Positions 9,346 through 21,619 of a stretch of DNA of 64,000 bases are shown piece after piece. Position numbers and translations under genes: made by a program. Source of the DNA: Hemerocallis citrina (Eukaryota; Streptophyta; Magnoliopsida; Asparagales; Asphodelaceae); assembly GCA_017893485.1 (NCBI GenBank), contig CM030359.1, positions 29,702,430 to 29,766,429 on the forward strand. The letters are read 5' to 3'. Below the pieces are notes generated by a model. That model did not search any database and was not told the origin of the DNA. It saw only the letters and a list, made by a program, of their open reading frames with translations. The first letter of the stretch is position 1. Each line of letters opens with the position of its first letter.

Positions 9346-12300
9346 TGTAACGCCCCGGATCTCCGTTACCGGACATCCGTGACGCAACCAGAATCTTTGC
9401 CTTCAAATGCATCTCAACACAGTAATAACACGGAAATTTAAAATTTTTTTATTGCCAAATAAGGTCATTACATCATTGATTACAACCAATATCTTGTTCT
9501 TGAACAAGGATACAAAATACATCAACTCATTACATCTTATTACCAAATATTTACCAACTCCTCTTGTAAAGCTATCAACTGCCTCCCAGAATGGTAATCG
9601 ACTGATTACCGCCGAAGCTCCGCTGAGTGGTCAATCTGCTTCCCTGGGACTTGCTCATCGGCTTGAGTCTTCCACTGCGCGACTCTGATATCTCTGTACC
9701 TGTTCGAAAGGTAAGACCGGTACCTAAACGGTGGGGAACGTCAGTACTTCGACTGACGCAATGCTGATAAGAAACTGCAATCTCTAAATTGGCAACCACA
9801 AACCATCTTGAATGGAAAAATAAGCGTGAATCCTAATTCCCTAGTGTTCGTGTATGCCATGATTCTACAACTAGATGCATCAATCACATGCCTACTTCTA
9901 ATACAAGCAAACATTTGGAACTCTGGATATGCATGTATCCCATACTACATACGTTCCAGATCAAAGCATGGCCTAATCTGATGCACAAAACAAGGAATGC
10001 ACACGATGCACCTATTCTAATGCAATTCATTTGGGAACGTATGCATCGTATACTACATACTTCCCCAAAATCAACTTCAATAGAAATGTATGCATCCCAT
10101 ACTACATACTTTCTAAAGAGTTTGCCTATCCTGATTGTAGGGTTCAATCTCTCACCATGCATCCTACCCTTGTACTCATCTTGTTCCTAATAGATATCTG
10201 TATCTGAGGAGGTTGCAGTCATTTGGTTTAGTTCTGCACTGCAGTCCCTAAAAGTGGTGGTTGTATTTTCCACTTAGTACCCGCGTATGGACCTCACTCA
10301 AAAAGCCGTGTTAAACTTTCTGGTACGAAACCGTGTACCCAATAACCTTTCGGTACAGGCCATGCACCTAATGATCTCAATGTATCATATATAGAAAAAA
10401 CCCACACGCATAGGAACATGACGGCTTCGAGGGTCAAATCCCCATATCCGATAGGAGCATCTCTCGTTCCTTACTTCGGCTCTTTGAGAATTAACAGATC
10501 GAGATACGAGACCGTGAACTCAAACCTGAGAACCGAATCCGTATCCCTACGACAGGAAAAGTACAACACCCGACTATGGTCTGCTAGTACTAATGCAATG
10601 TACAAACTCCTAATACATCTCTCTAGTCCAAGACTCACTCTAATTATTCAGGTAAAAGATGATTGCTCCCAACTCTGCCCATCGACTATTGGCCCTGGCG
10701 ACATAAGTCCCGCTTCCCACCTCCCCTAGCTCGGATTCGTCTCTTACCATGGCCCGTGTTCATCCTTAATCGGCATGAAATGCAACTTGACGGTACCACT
10801 AGGACATCCAATGCCTCAGTGGAAGTTTATATCTGGGGTCGATAGGCGTAGGGTATCACCCTACCGTAGTGACTAACTCGAGTCACAACAAACCTTCACA
10901 GGAGTCACACCAACAAGACCAGCAAATGACACCATACATCCCCAACAAAATGAGTTATCAACTCTTAGGTACACAAGGGGAATGGTTCTACCAACACTTG
11001 CCAAAACCATGACTAAACCAAACTAATGGTGTTCTACCTGAAACTTAAAAAGATCATAACTCCCACAATACAACTCAAATTTGGGTGTTCAAGTCCAATC
11101 TGGAAAGGTAAAGACCTAGGTTACAACTCTCTAGTTGATCATCACCTCAGATTTAGTCATCTAAATCTTCAAATTGGCCTCACAAGCTTTTGCTTGTGTA
11201 CTTCCTGTACATTGGCTGTACCTTACCGGCAGCATAAAATACTACCTACTCATCAGAATGATACAAATCTAGGTTCTGTGGAAAGGTGTGAATATCCTAT
11301 ACAATTTTCTAGTTGATTACCAATCCAAATTTTATCATTTGATCACCCTAAAATAGGCATTACCCTCAGGTATACAGAACCACACACTACGTCTTACTCA
11401 AACAAAGCCTTCAGCTCAAAACCTGGTTTCTGTCCAGTCTTGTAAAAATCATATTAAATAATATACTCACGGGATTTTCCTCAACTAAGGCTTGTTGGAA
11501 AGCTCTAGTTGTCTACTATAATTCCCTGATAGAACACTTTCTCAAAACCTGCTCTTACAGAGCCTCAAATGTATCAACTTATCAAAGTGTTCATTCTGAC
11601 TGAGTTAAGCATAGTACATGCTATAAAATTTATCATAAATCATATACTCATCAAATGATCACCAAATTTACATTACAGAAACTAGACATCATTATGAACA
11701 ACATGAAAAAGGATTCATACTCAAATTCCAAGTATTCACTGAGTTCTATCTATTTCAAACATGCATAAAAATCATACTGTTCTTCAGTTACAATCTTAAC
11801 TACTGTTGATAGATTAATTTTGAACATGCATGTAACTTCATCCAAGTAAATTCATGATTTTTAAGTAGTGTCTAGATACATGTAAGAAAACATGGTAAAA
11901 ATTTCAGCCATAGATCAGCTGCCAATTAATTATAAGAATTCTCTCAATCTCAGGTATCACAGTAAACAGATCCTGCTTCTGCCTTACGGCTCTGTCCCAA
12001 AAATAGATTTTATTAAAATACTAAACATCATCAGAAAATTCCAAAATAAATCATGCACAATATAGACATGTATAAGATCAATCTGTAAAAGTTTAATTAT
12101 CAAATTCCAAGTATTTTGTTCTCGGAAAAATCTAGAACATGACATGCAGATCAAGATTTTCTGTTCTAGTTTCAGATTACTAACATTCTACTCTTATACA
12201 ACCATTCTAAGGCTACCACTACTCATGCTTGCAAGGAAATCAATAAGAATGAACAAGAATGAGGTTAGAAAACTCACCACCCTGAGTTTCTTGAGAATTT

Positions 12301-12640
12301 GTCTTGAGTTGTTCCTCCAAAGATTCTTCTCCAAGTGAAAACTCATCTCCAATTTCTCCTTTCTTTTTCTCATTCTTTTTCTTTTTTCCTTTCTTTTATG
12401 TGTTCTGAAATTTTTCAGAGCTATGGAGTGGGAGTGAGAGGGTTTAATGAGAAGGGAAGTGAGGAAAGAGAGAGAAAAGGGGGGGGGGGGGGGGGGGGGG
12501 TAGGCCGGCCATAGGATAGGGGTAGGGGTAGGGGTAGGCTTGGGTGGTTTTGCAAAACCATGTCTTAGCACTTGGTTTTATTTGAGACAAGTTTGGGCTG
12601 AATTGTTTGGGTCTTGATCAAGCTCCAAATGATACATGAA
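9346..12640 (-). repeat. 5' LTR of gypsy B2 (minus strand), right boundary uncertain
   Basis: The end next to the primer site is clear (plus strand TGTAACGCCCCGGATCTCC). The reverse complement of the GTAGTATGGGATGCATA core occurs three times here (about 9930, 10039 and 10087) instead of once. A run of 22 G lies at 12479-12500, followed by repeats of TAGGGG; on the minus strand this is the C-tract that follows the TATA box in related LTRs. I could not find the TG start of the LTR on the right; the sequence loses LTR character somewhere between about 12640 and the microsatellite at 12904. No credible coding sequence is present. Confidence 0.6.
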
Positions 12641-12902
12641 TGGTTATATTTGAGTGTATGCAAAGTATACCCATTGTAGCTTCATACAATTGCATATTTG
12701 CATACGTACCGCACTCAAAACTAGTGCATGTACTAGTATCTGTCCATCTCATTCTCGCGCAATGTCAAGAACACAACCACCCACACGAACTGCCTCGCAA
12801 ACCAAGACGCACTCCAACATCAAACATATACATACAATCAAATCAACACTGCAACATATGCATACATACAGACAGTATGCAACATATGCATACATACAGA
12901 CA

Positions 12903-12903
<1 letters not shown>

Positions 12904-12952
<49 letters not shown>

Positions 12953-12963
12953 GTATGTATATA
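12904..12963. repeat. (TA)n followed by (GTAT)n microsatellite
   Basis: TA repeats run to 12940 and then GTAT units to about 12963. The tract sits at the apparent junction between the minus-strand LTR of B2 and the plus-strand LTR remnant F, and may mark a rearrangement point. Confidence 0.9.
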
Positions 12964-13557
12964 GGTAATATATTATCCGAGGATTACAATTTGCGTGTCG
13001 AGGGTCGGCAGGCCTATTCGTAGGATGTATTGTGTATCTGCACGTCGAGGGTCGGCAGGCCTATTCGTGGGGTACACGGCAGGAAGGTGATTCTCCGGAG
13101 TTAGAGCTATGCTTAAATGATGCTTGCGCGTCGAGAGTTGTTAGGCCTATTCTCGGAGTATTCTAGATCTTGTTCCTATCACCGTAGTAAGATTAGTTGC
13201 ATAACGAGAGATTTAACCTTATAAAGTGGAGAACGATAAAGGCTTGTACCGGATCTATGTAGTATGGAATGCATAGAATCCGACAAGTTACATTAGAGAG
13301 TCATCATACTGCATTGTGTTTTCTTGACTTGTATTATGTATGATGTTTTTCTGTTTTCCTACACTTGACACTTGCTTAGTTTCACTTGATGTTTTATGCT
13401 TTATTTACCATTATTTCTTATTCCATTTGTTACTACTGTGGGAATGTGTTGGTTTCGAATTTATTCTTTATGCTGCATTTAAATTGTATTTCTTTTGATA
13501 TCACTCACACCGTTATGGCTGACCCAGTAGTTTTGGGGGTTGGGGTTATATCTAGCC
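12964..13557 (+). repeat. LTR remnant F, left part
   Basis: This holds ATCTATGTAGTATGGAATGCATAG (about 13254-13277), matching the conserved core of the Tekay-like LTRs in plus orientation, preceded by three copies of a GTCGAGGGTCGGCAGGCCTATTC-type unit (about 12996, 13044, 13130). The rest is diverged. It is split at TAGCC (13553-13557) by copia-1 and resumes at 42068. Its 5' part is missing. Confidence 0.6.
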
Positions 13558-14906
13558 TGTAGATTCTTGATTTTGATGACTATAATAAGATACACATATA
13601 TTCTATTTAATATGTCTCTTGCAGTGTGTACCTAAAGCTTTCAAGGTGCAAGATCAAGCTACAAGATCAAGCTACAAGACAAGTGTTACTCAAAGCTTCA
13701 AAAAAATTTCAACATAATCAGCTCAAGAACAAAAGAGTGTCAATGTAAATTGATGTACAAAATTGTAATCTTTAATATGTTTGCTTAGAAATCTTGTAAT
13801 AGCTTTGATGCACACACACACGCTTCCCCTAAAACTAAAATAAAGTTTATTAAAAATAAAAAATATCAAATTCAAGCTTGTATGAGTTCAGTTATCAAGT
13901 ACCGGTCGAGTTACATTGCTAAGCAGTCGACTGTTCAAGTACGAAACAATCTGAACTTACTCAAGCTCTGACTAGTTGACTCCTTTGGCAACCCAGTTGA
14001 TTGTTCGAGCAGCTTTGACAGTTTTCATAGTATTTAAATTTGATTTTCGAATTCAAATCTTTTCTGCCATTTAATGGCAGTTGATTAACTGTTTTCCAAC
14101 GACTCTGGAGTGTCTACTCTATAAATAAATTCTAGATTTCACTTGGAAAAGGTTACCTATTGCATTTAACAAGTCTTTGTTTTTGTTCAAGTGTTTGTGA
14201 AAAAGAACTCAACGTTTTCAAAGAACTCACATTCTCTTAGACTTGGTTCTCTAATCTCAGTCTTGTATAACAACGATTAAGTTCAAGACTGCGATTAGAA
14301 GTTGACCTATAGCCTCAATACAAAAAGCACATTCAAAAATCAAGGCTCTAGGTGTTGCAATTTTCGATTTCTTTGTTGTTCACTCTCGGGTTGTGAGAGT
14401 GGTCCTCTTGGTTGAAAAGAAAGGCTCTTGATGTAGAGTCAGTGTTCACTCTAGGTTTGCTCTCTAGTGGTGAGAGAGGTCTACAGATTTGGCATAGTTG
14501 TTGCCAAAGGTCGTAAGGTATTCTTGTAATTCTTTTCAAGAATAGTTAAAAATCTCAAGTGGGTTGCTTGGGGACTGGACGTAGGTTGGTAGGACCGAAC
14601 TAGAATATATCGCTGTGTTAGCATTGCTGATTCTCTGTGGTTTGATCTTTCTAACTTGTAAATTTAATTTCGCTGTATTTCATTTCTGTCTGTCTGATCA
14701 GTCGACTGATAGTCCTATTAAGTCGACTTACAGACTCGTTGTTCTTTGAGTTGATTAAGTTTCTTTTTTTATCTGTCGATTCATTCAACTGGTCTTTTGT
14801 CCCAGTTGACTTAACAGGTGTTTCAAGTTGAATATTTTTTAATAATTTTTAATAACACTATTGACCCTTCCTCTAGTGTTATCTGCCTTGCATACAGGAT
14901 CTAACA
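13558..14906 (+). repeat. 5' LTR of copia-1
   Basis: It carries CAGTCGACTG palindromes at 13924 and 14699 and AAGTCGACTT at 14720. Several partner positions that are GTCGAC in the 3' LTR have decayed to GTTGAC here (for example near 13976). A TATA-like TATAAATAAA sits at about 14120, also found in the 3' LTR. It ends with the CTCTAGTGTTATCTGCCTTG block shared with copia-2. Confidence 0.93.
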
Positions 14907-14908
14907 CT

Positions 14909-14921
14909 TGGTATCAGAGCC
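14909..14921 (+). other. Primer-binding site of copia-1
   Basis: TGGTATCAGAGCC lies two bases after the LTR: initiator-Met tRNA type, intact. Confidence 0.92.
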
Positions 14922-14933
14922 TGGTTAATCGCA

Positions 14934-16612
14934 ATGGTATCTACTTCTTATTCAAATGCAAATCAATACCACGAAGGTCAATCTACACAAAGGCCGCCTC
15001 TCTTTGATGGAACAAACTAAAACTACTGGAAATGTAGAATGAATATTTACTTACAATCCATCAACTATGAGATCTGGAATATGACCGAGACAGAGTATAT
15101 GTTGCCTACTCTTTCCTATGCTCAATGGATGACGATATGAAGAGTAATACCATGAACAATGCAAAGGCGATGAATGCCCTCTTTTGTGCACTTACCAAAG
15201 AAAAATTCAACCGTGTGTCAACCGCAACAACAACATACCAAATATGGCATACTATTGAGGTAACACATGAAAGCACAAATAAGGTCAAGGAATCTAAAAT
15301 TTCTGTTCTTGTTCACAGGTTCAAGATGTTTTGAATGAAGGATAATGAAAGCGTATCAGAGATGATAACAAGATTCACCGACATCACAAAATCCCTTGTG
15401 GCTCTTGGCAAAACATATACTCAAGCGGGAATGGTGAGAAAGGTTCTTCGAGCTCTTACCCCCGAATGGGAAAAGAAGACTACTGCAATTGAAGAAGCCA
15501 ATAATTTAACACGACTTTCGCTTGAAAATCTTGTTGAAAATCTAATGGCTTATGAAGTACAATTGGAGGAGTGCAAGAAGGACTTAGAACCGCAACAAGC
15601 TAAGAAGAAAACTCTTGCTTTTAAGGCTGTTTCTGAATTAGAAGATGATGAAGATGATGAACAAGAAATGGCTATGTTCACAAGGAAATTCAGAAAATTT
15701 CTTCTCAAAGGTAAATTTAATTCAAGATTAAAGGATACTAATGAACCTCCTACTTGTTTCAAATGTAATAAGATAGGTCACATGAAGAAGGATTTTCCAT
15801 TGGAGAATGCAAAGTTTAAAGGCAAAGTCTCAAACTTCAAGAAGGACAATTTTACCAAGAAACAGTACATGAAGAACAAGAAAGCCTACCAAGCAACGTG
15901 GGATGATAGTGATTCATCTTCGGAAGAAAAAAATGAGGAATCTAATGAAATTGTGAATGTGTTCTTCATGGCAAATCAAATCGATGTAAGTGATAGTATA
16001 GATTCTAGTGATTTGTTAGAAGCTTTTAATGAAATTTTTCAAGAAATAAATAAGGCGAAAATAAAAGGTAAGAATCTAGAGAAAGTTAATCAAACTCTTT
16101 CTCAAGAAAACCTTGATTTACAAGTTGAAGTGAAGTCTTTAACTTCTCGTATTTCCAACTTTGATATAGATTTTATATCTCTGAAAAAAAATTATGATGA
16201 GATATCTAAGAATATATTTATGTTCAATAATGGAAAAAAGAATTTAAATGAAGTTCTTCAAAATCAAGTTCAGTCTAATAAAAGATTTGGACTTGGTTTT
16301 CAAAAAATTCTTGAAAAAGGTCATTCTTCTAAAAACAGTAGTAATAACAAGCCTTATTCTGCTTCTAGTGTAAAGAATAAGTTGTATGATTTCTTTGAAA
16401 AGCCAAAAGTTCTTGTTAATCATAAAAATGAAAAGCTTTCCGAAAAGACCAGTCGACTGGCCCCTCACATAAGTCACCTGTCCAGAAGGATGTAGTCTTA
16501 TTCGAAAAGACAACAACCTCATATAAGTTGACTAGCTTCACCTTCCAGTCGACTGAAGTCACAAAATAGTCAACTAAAAGGGTAAAAATAATTCGACTGG
16601 ACAGTGTAAAAA
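14934..16612 (+). pseudogene. Copia-1 gag with zinc knuckle and coiled-coil tail
   Basis: The start ATG lies 12 bases after the primer site and matches the start used by copia-2. It encodes a copia gag (UBN2-type core: TNYWKCRM-like N-terminus, then KAMNALFCAL, RKVLRALTPEWEKKTTAIEE), a knuckle at about 15754-15795, then a long Lys/Glu/Asn-rich segment with coiled-coil character. Lesions seen: TAA at 15018 (Tyr codon in copia-2), a small indel near 15125, TGA at 15332 (Cys in copia-2), TAG at about 16493 (Glu in copia-2). The knuckle reads CFKCNKIGHMKKDF, so its last zinc-binding cysteine is phenylalanine. The gag-protease linker carries several GTCGACTG motifs and is cut by the hAT-type insert. 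Confidence 0.9.
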
Positions 16613-16620
16613 TATTTGGG
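16613..16620. repeat. 8-bp target-site duplication, left (TATTTGGG)
   Basis: The exact partner is at 17313-17320. The empty-site form is seen in copia-2 at about 46139-46147 (CATTTGGGTTCC). Confidence 0.92.
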
Positions 16621-17312
16621 TAGGGTTGGCATTCGGATCGACCGGGCCGGGTTGGGTCGGACCCGCCCGGGTTGAAGGCTGACTTGGGCGGGTTCGGGTC
16701 GGGTCGGTGGGTTAACCGGGCCCGGCCGGGTTCAAAATTGGAAATTTTGATCCGGTCAACCCGCGAACCCATTAGGGTCGAACCTGTTTTGGGTCGGGCC
16801 GGGTTGCGAGTTGGCCCGGTTTGGTTCTTTTTTTTTTGACAACTACACTTTAAAAAAATAATATAATAAGTATAACTGTATAAAAGTTTAAAAATGCATA
16901 TATAATTGATTATTCATTTCTTTGTTGCTTGCTTCTTTGTTGAAAAAACTTCATTTAATTGAGATTGAATTGACTAGTAGTAGACTAGTAGTAGAGATAG
17001 TGAGAAAGTAAGGTGTGAAATTTTTTAGATTGAATTAAGGGAGTTATTTATAGGGGAAAATACAAAAAAAAATAAATATAAAAAAGTCAAAAAAACACCA
17101 CGGGTCAAACGGGTCCAAACCCACGGGTTGACGGGCGGATTTGACTTGGTAAACGGGTTGGGCGGGCCGGGTCGAGCGGGTTGAGTTCACGGCTTTTCCG
17201 ACCCGGGTCGACCCGGGTCAATCCGCTGGATCGACCCGTCCTGAACCGGATTATAGTGAGCCGGGTTCGTGTGGGCGGGTCGTGGGTCAGCCGGGCCCGG
17301 CTGCCATCCCTA
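16621..17312. mobile_element. Non-autonomous hAT-type DNA transposon (692 bp)
   Basis: The ends are inverted: TAGGGTTGGCA at the left, and TAGGGATGGCA read from the right, followed by GC-rich GGGTCGGGTC-type subterminal repeats on both sides (16640-16820, 17100-17300). The core is AT-rich. An exact 8-bp duplication flanks it, as for the hAT superfamily, and comparison with copia-2 shows the uninserted site. No transposase is encoded; the 73-118-residue minus-strand frames over it are artefacts of the GGGTC repeats. Confidence 0.9.
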
Positions 17313-18911
17313 TATTTGGGTTCCAATTTATCTGTTTCTAAATGAAAGGATTTTTTATATAAATTCCTTTGTAAATAATGTTTGTAATTCTGTTGATTTT
17401 AAACCTGCATATGGGGGTAAATCAAACTCACTTTGGATTTGGTTTCCCAAGCACTAATCTTTCTCGGAACCAATGAAAAGGGTACCATATTTACAAATAA
17501 TATTTTGTAGGTACCTAAAAGAGAATGATGGATACTTGACAGTGTATGCTCTAAACACATGACTGTCCATGCAAGCTTGCTCTCTTCCATTCAAGATATA
17601 GATGGAGGAACTGTTACTTTCGGTGACAATAACAAAGAAAAAGTCATCGGAATATGCATGGTTGGTAAGAATACTACTCCTATTATTGAAGATGTACTCT
17701 TAGTTAGTGGTTTAAAGCATAACCTGTTAAGCATGAGTCAATTATGTGATAAGGGTGATAAGATGGTGTTTGAAAAAGATGCATGCTTGATTTATGACTC
17801 TTCTTTGCAAAATGTGATTTTTCAAGGTATTAGAAAAAATAATATATATGAACTTTGTTTAAAAACAAATGAGTTTTCAGATAATTTTTGCTTTGTTGCC
17901 TCGAACAACGATTCTTGGCTATGTCATAAAAGATTTGGACATGTAAACATAAAAAATATCGCTAAAATCTCTAAGAATAACCTAGTTAAAGGACTGCCAA
18001 AATTATTTTTTAAGAAAGATAAAATGTGTGATGCATGTCAACTAGGGAAACAAGTAAAATCCACTTTTAAAAGAAAGGAAATGATTTCTACTAGTAGGCC
18101 TCTCGAATTGATCCATATGGATTTATTTGGTTCTATTAGAGTCGCTTCCTTAAATAAAAGTAGATATGTATTTGTTTTAGTCGATGATTATTCAAGGTTT
18201 ACATGGGTATTTTTCTTAAGACATAAAAATGAAGCTTTTGAAGAATTTGCAAATTTCTGCAAACGTGTTCAAAATCAAAAATCTCTAAACATAGTCACTA
18301 TTAGAAGTGATCATGGTGGAGAGTTTGAGAATGAAACATTTTCAGAATATTGCAACAAGAATGGTATAACACATACTTTTACATTTCCTAGAGCTTCACC
18401 ACAAAATGGAGTGGTTGCAAGAAAGAATAGGACTTTACAAGAATGTGCACATACCATGCTTGATAAAAGTAATTTGCCTAAATACTTCTGGGCTGAAGCT
18501 GTTTCTACAGCATGTTATGTCTTAAATAGAATACTAATTAGGCCTAAGTTAAAGAAGACTTGTTTTGAGTTGTTTTTTGAACGTAATCCTAAAGTCTCTT
18601 ACTTTAAAGTATTTGGTTGTAAGTGTTTCATATTAAACACAAAAGATAACTTAGATAAATTTGATGCTAGATCTAATGAAGGTATCTTCATTGGATATTC
18701 AAATAGGAGTAAAGCTTATAAAATTTTCAATAAGTCATCATCGACTATTGAAGAATCTATGCATGTCTCATTTGATGAATCTTTACCTTCATCTAGTGTT
18801 ATTCAAGATGATGAAATTGTATCTTCACCACTAGATAACATTGTTAAATCACTTGAGCAAATTACTCTAAATAAGTTGACTGAGGGGTTCATAAGTCGGC
18901 TGTTGTGTTGA
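17313..18911 (+). pseudogene. Copia-1 protease and integrase
   Basis: Protease: WILDSVCSKHMT at about 17530, where copia-2 has WILDSGCSKHMT, so the catalytic DSG is DSV. A TGA stands two codons before the Trp. The GAG-pre-integrase block follows (LCHKRFGHVNIKNIAK, CDACQLGK), then the integrase core with ELIHMDLFG and IRSDHGGEFEN. The third catalytic residue is lost: GVVARKNRT where copia-2 has GVVERKNRT, so the DDE triad is D, D, A. The open frame from 17559 runs 450 codons to a stop at 18909-18911, unusually long for an old copy. The integrase-RT linker contains decayed GTCGACTGAT motifs. Confidence 0.92.
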
Positions 18912-19860
18912 ATCAGTCGGTTGATGGGTTCATTAAGACAACTGATCCTGTTGAGATAACTCCAACTTTACCAAATTCATTTGTTGAAGGTCGAGAACAT
19001 CCTCATGACTTAGTTATTGGTGACATCTCACACGACGTTCAAACACGATCACACTTTAATATGATTTCTCAAGCTGCTTTTTTATCGAATTTTGAACCTA
19101 AAAACATTCAAGAAGCATGTGAGAATGAATTTTGGTTGAATGCTATGCAAGATGAACTTAACCAATTTTTAAGGAATGATGTATGGGATTTAGTTCCACA
19201 ACCCCCTGATCATACTATTATTAGTACCAAATGAGTATTCAAAAATAAGTTTGATGAATCAGGACAAGTTGTTAGGAACAAGGCTAAACTAGTTGCCCAG
19301 GGATATAACCAAGAAGAAGGTACTGATTTTGATGAAACATATACTCCTATTGCTAGACTAGAATCAATTAAAATTTTGTTATCTTTTGCATGTTTTATGA
19401 ATTTCACACTTTTCCAAATGGATGTTAAAAGTGCTTTCTTAAACGGTTTCATTAAGGATGATGTTTACGTTAAGCAACCACCCGATTTCGAACATGAACA
19501 ATTCCCTCGCCATGCTTTTAAATTGAAAAAGGCTTTATATGGTCTTAAGCACCTCGTGCCTGGTATGATTGTCTAAAAACTTTTCTTTTAGAAACAGGGT
19601 TTGAAATTGGTAAATTAGACACTACACTGTTTATTAGGAAAATAAATTCAGACATTTTAATCATACAAATCTATGTAGATGACATAATTTTTGGATCAAC
19701 TAACAGTAATCTATGTCAAGAGTTTTCTACTACCATGCAAAATGAGTTTGAGATGAATCATATGGGTGAACTCAATTACTTCCTTGGTCGTCAAATAAAA
19801 CAGTTTCAAAATGGCATATTTATTAATCAAGGAAAATATGCTAAGGAGTTACTCAAATGA
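18905..19860 (+). pseudogene. Copia-1 reverse transcriptase
   Basis: RVT_2-type copia RT: NEFWLNAMQDELNQF, then a TGA at 19231 in place of the Trp of KWVFKNK, LVAQGYNQEEG, FQMDVKSAFLNGFIKDDVY and ALYGLK. At 19548 four bases are missing relative to the family consensus ordering (LK.APRAWYD), shifting the frame. The catalytic YVDDIIFGS block is present in the shifted frame at about 19673-19699. A TGA ends this frame at 19858. The active-site aspartates therefore survive but no continuous protein is possible. Confidence 0.9.
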
Positions 19861-20610
19861 TTCGGCATGGATGGCACTAGTAGTAAGACCACACCTATGG
19901 CTACTACTACTACACTTGACAAAGATGAATTAGGTAAGAGTGTCGATCAAAAGCTCTATCATGGTATGATTGGCTCACTCTTATATATAACTGCTAGTAG
20001 ACCGGATATTATGTTTAGCGTATGTTTGTGTGCTAGATATCAGTCTGATGCAAAAGAATCTCACTTAAAAGTAGTGAAACTGATTTTAAGATATATTAAA
20101 GGCACATCTGAATATGGTTTATTTTATCCTCGCACCAGTAATTTTCAGTTACTATCTTATAGTGATGCTGATTTTGCTGGAAGTAAAACTGACCGTAAAA
20201 GTACTAGTGGAACCTGTCACTTTTTGGAACATTCCCTAGTATCTTGGTATAGTAAAAAAACAAAATTCCGTATCTCTATCTACCACAGAAGCTGAATATA
20301 TTGCTGTAAGTTTGGCTTGTGCTCAAATCTTATGGATGAAACAAACCCTTTTAGATTATGATATTTCTTTTTCAAAACCTTCTATAATCTGTGACAATAC
20401 CAGTGCCATTAATCTTTCTAAAAATCGGGTTCAACATTCACGTACAAAACATAATGATATTCGACATTATTTTCTACGTGATCATGTTTTAAAAGAAGAT
20501 ATTTTATTGGAGTTTATTTTCACTGATAAACAAATAGCGGATATTTTTACCAAACCGTTGAAAGAAGACATTTTTATAAAGTTTAGAACTAGGAATCTGT
20601 TCATATCATG
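19861..20610 (+). pseudogene. Copia-1 RNase H
   Basis: Recognisable copia RNase H blocks: GMIGSLLYITASRPDI, KGTSEYGLFY, SYSDADFAGSKTDRKSTSG, then a one-base shift near 20270 before TEAEYIAVSLACAQILWM, CDNTSAINLSKN and DKQIADIFTKPLKED. The acidic residues of the active site (D of YSDAD, E of TEAEY, D of CDNTSA) are present. Several CAGTCGACTG motifs follow between the stop and the env-like region (20669, 20689, about 20786). Confidence 0.9.
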
Positions 20611-21149
20611 ATATTTCTTAAAAATATACCTAGCTTAAGTATTTTTTTCTTGAAATTTTTGAAGGAACAGTCGACTGTCTTGTTTTTCAGTCGACAGATG
20701 ATGCTTTATCACTTATACATTCTTTTAAAACTCTGTTTATTTTTGAACTTACTTTTTTCTCGCCTTAGTTGACTTCCCTCTCGGCCAGTCGACTGTCGCG
20801 ACTGTGTTCAGATTTTTTAAATCTGAATTGTCACTTGTTTGGGGTTTCTTTTGCTCAACTTAAACCCGACCCGCTCCACTTTTCTTATCCATTTGATCTC
20901 CACCATCAATCTATCCTATCTTAATCTCCACCCTTAATTTTTTTTAACTTATCTAGTAAAAACCCTAGTTCCAATTCACTTTCTTCTTTTACTCTTCCTC
21001 TTCTTGACAGACCAGACGGCTGCTGAGATTGGATTCGCTGATTGGAGTTCGCAGTTTAGCGCTTGCTTCCTTGCTCGAAGTTTCTTATATTTGGTTCTTA
21101 TCTTCTCTCTTTGCTGTTGGGTAACGTTTTTTTTTCTTTTCTTATCTTT

Positions 21150-21619
21150 TTAGGTTTTTAGGTTGTTCTTTATCTTCATATCGAAATCCAAGAGATCTAG
21201 GTCTTCTGCCCCTGTTGAAGATGAACAAACTCATCCTAATTATCTTCAAAATTTGAGGAATTCAAACCTAGTTGAAAAATATTTTTCCATTTGCCAATTG
21301 GTTATTTTTCCTGGTAGGTTTATTAACTTTCCTGATTTAAAGAAATATCCAATTGCTCCACTATTTCAACAGTGTGGATTGTTTGATCTTCTATCTCTTA
21401 TAAATCAACCCCATTACTACCCGCAAATTTATTTGTTTTATGCTAATATGAAAGTTGGTAGTAATGATAATAGTGATGGATAGAAATCAGTACCTCTGTT
21501 AAAAATGTGTCTATGAAATTGAGTGTTAGGAAATTGGGATAGATTCTAAAAATTCCTTTTGATCGGTTGGATTTAGAAGAACTTGAAATTGATGATCCCT
21601 CCATTTTGTCAAAAATATT
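21150..21619 (+). pseudogene. Copia-1 env-like region, 5' part
   Basis: An open stretch at 21163-21483 follows RNase H by about 550 bp, in the position where SIRE/Maximus elements carry an extra 3' ORF often called env-like. It includes SKSKRSRSSAP, HPNYLQNLRN and VIFPGRFINF, which I recognise as typical of that ORF. A TAG at 21481 interrupts it. The reading is then broken at 21619 by insertion of solo LTR S and resumes at 39715. I see no signal peptide or membrane anchor, so a true envelope function is not supported here. Confidence 0.7.
21615..21619. repeat. Target-site duplication of S, left (ATATT)
   Basis: Exact partner ATATT at 39710-39714. Confidence 0.9.

Noticed and set aside
12194..13023. 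Frames of 104-127 codons around the G-run and TA/GTAT tracts
   Set aside because: Low-complexity translation (polyPro, YIYIY); overlapping frames on both strands, no conserved motif.
16416..17326. Minus-strand frames of 73-118 codons over the GC-rich block
   Set aside because: They are translations of GGGTCGGG subterminal repeats of the hAT-type element.
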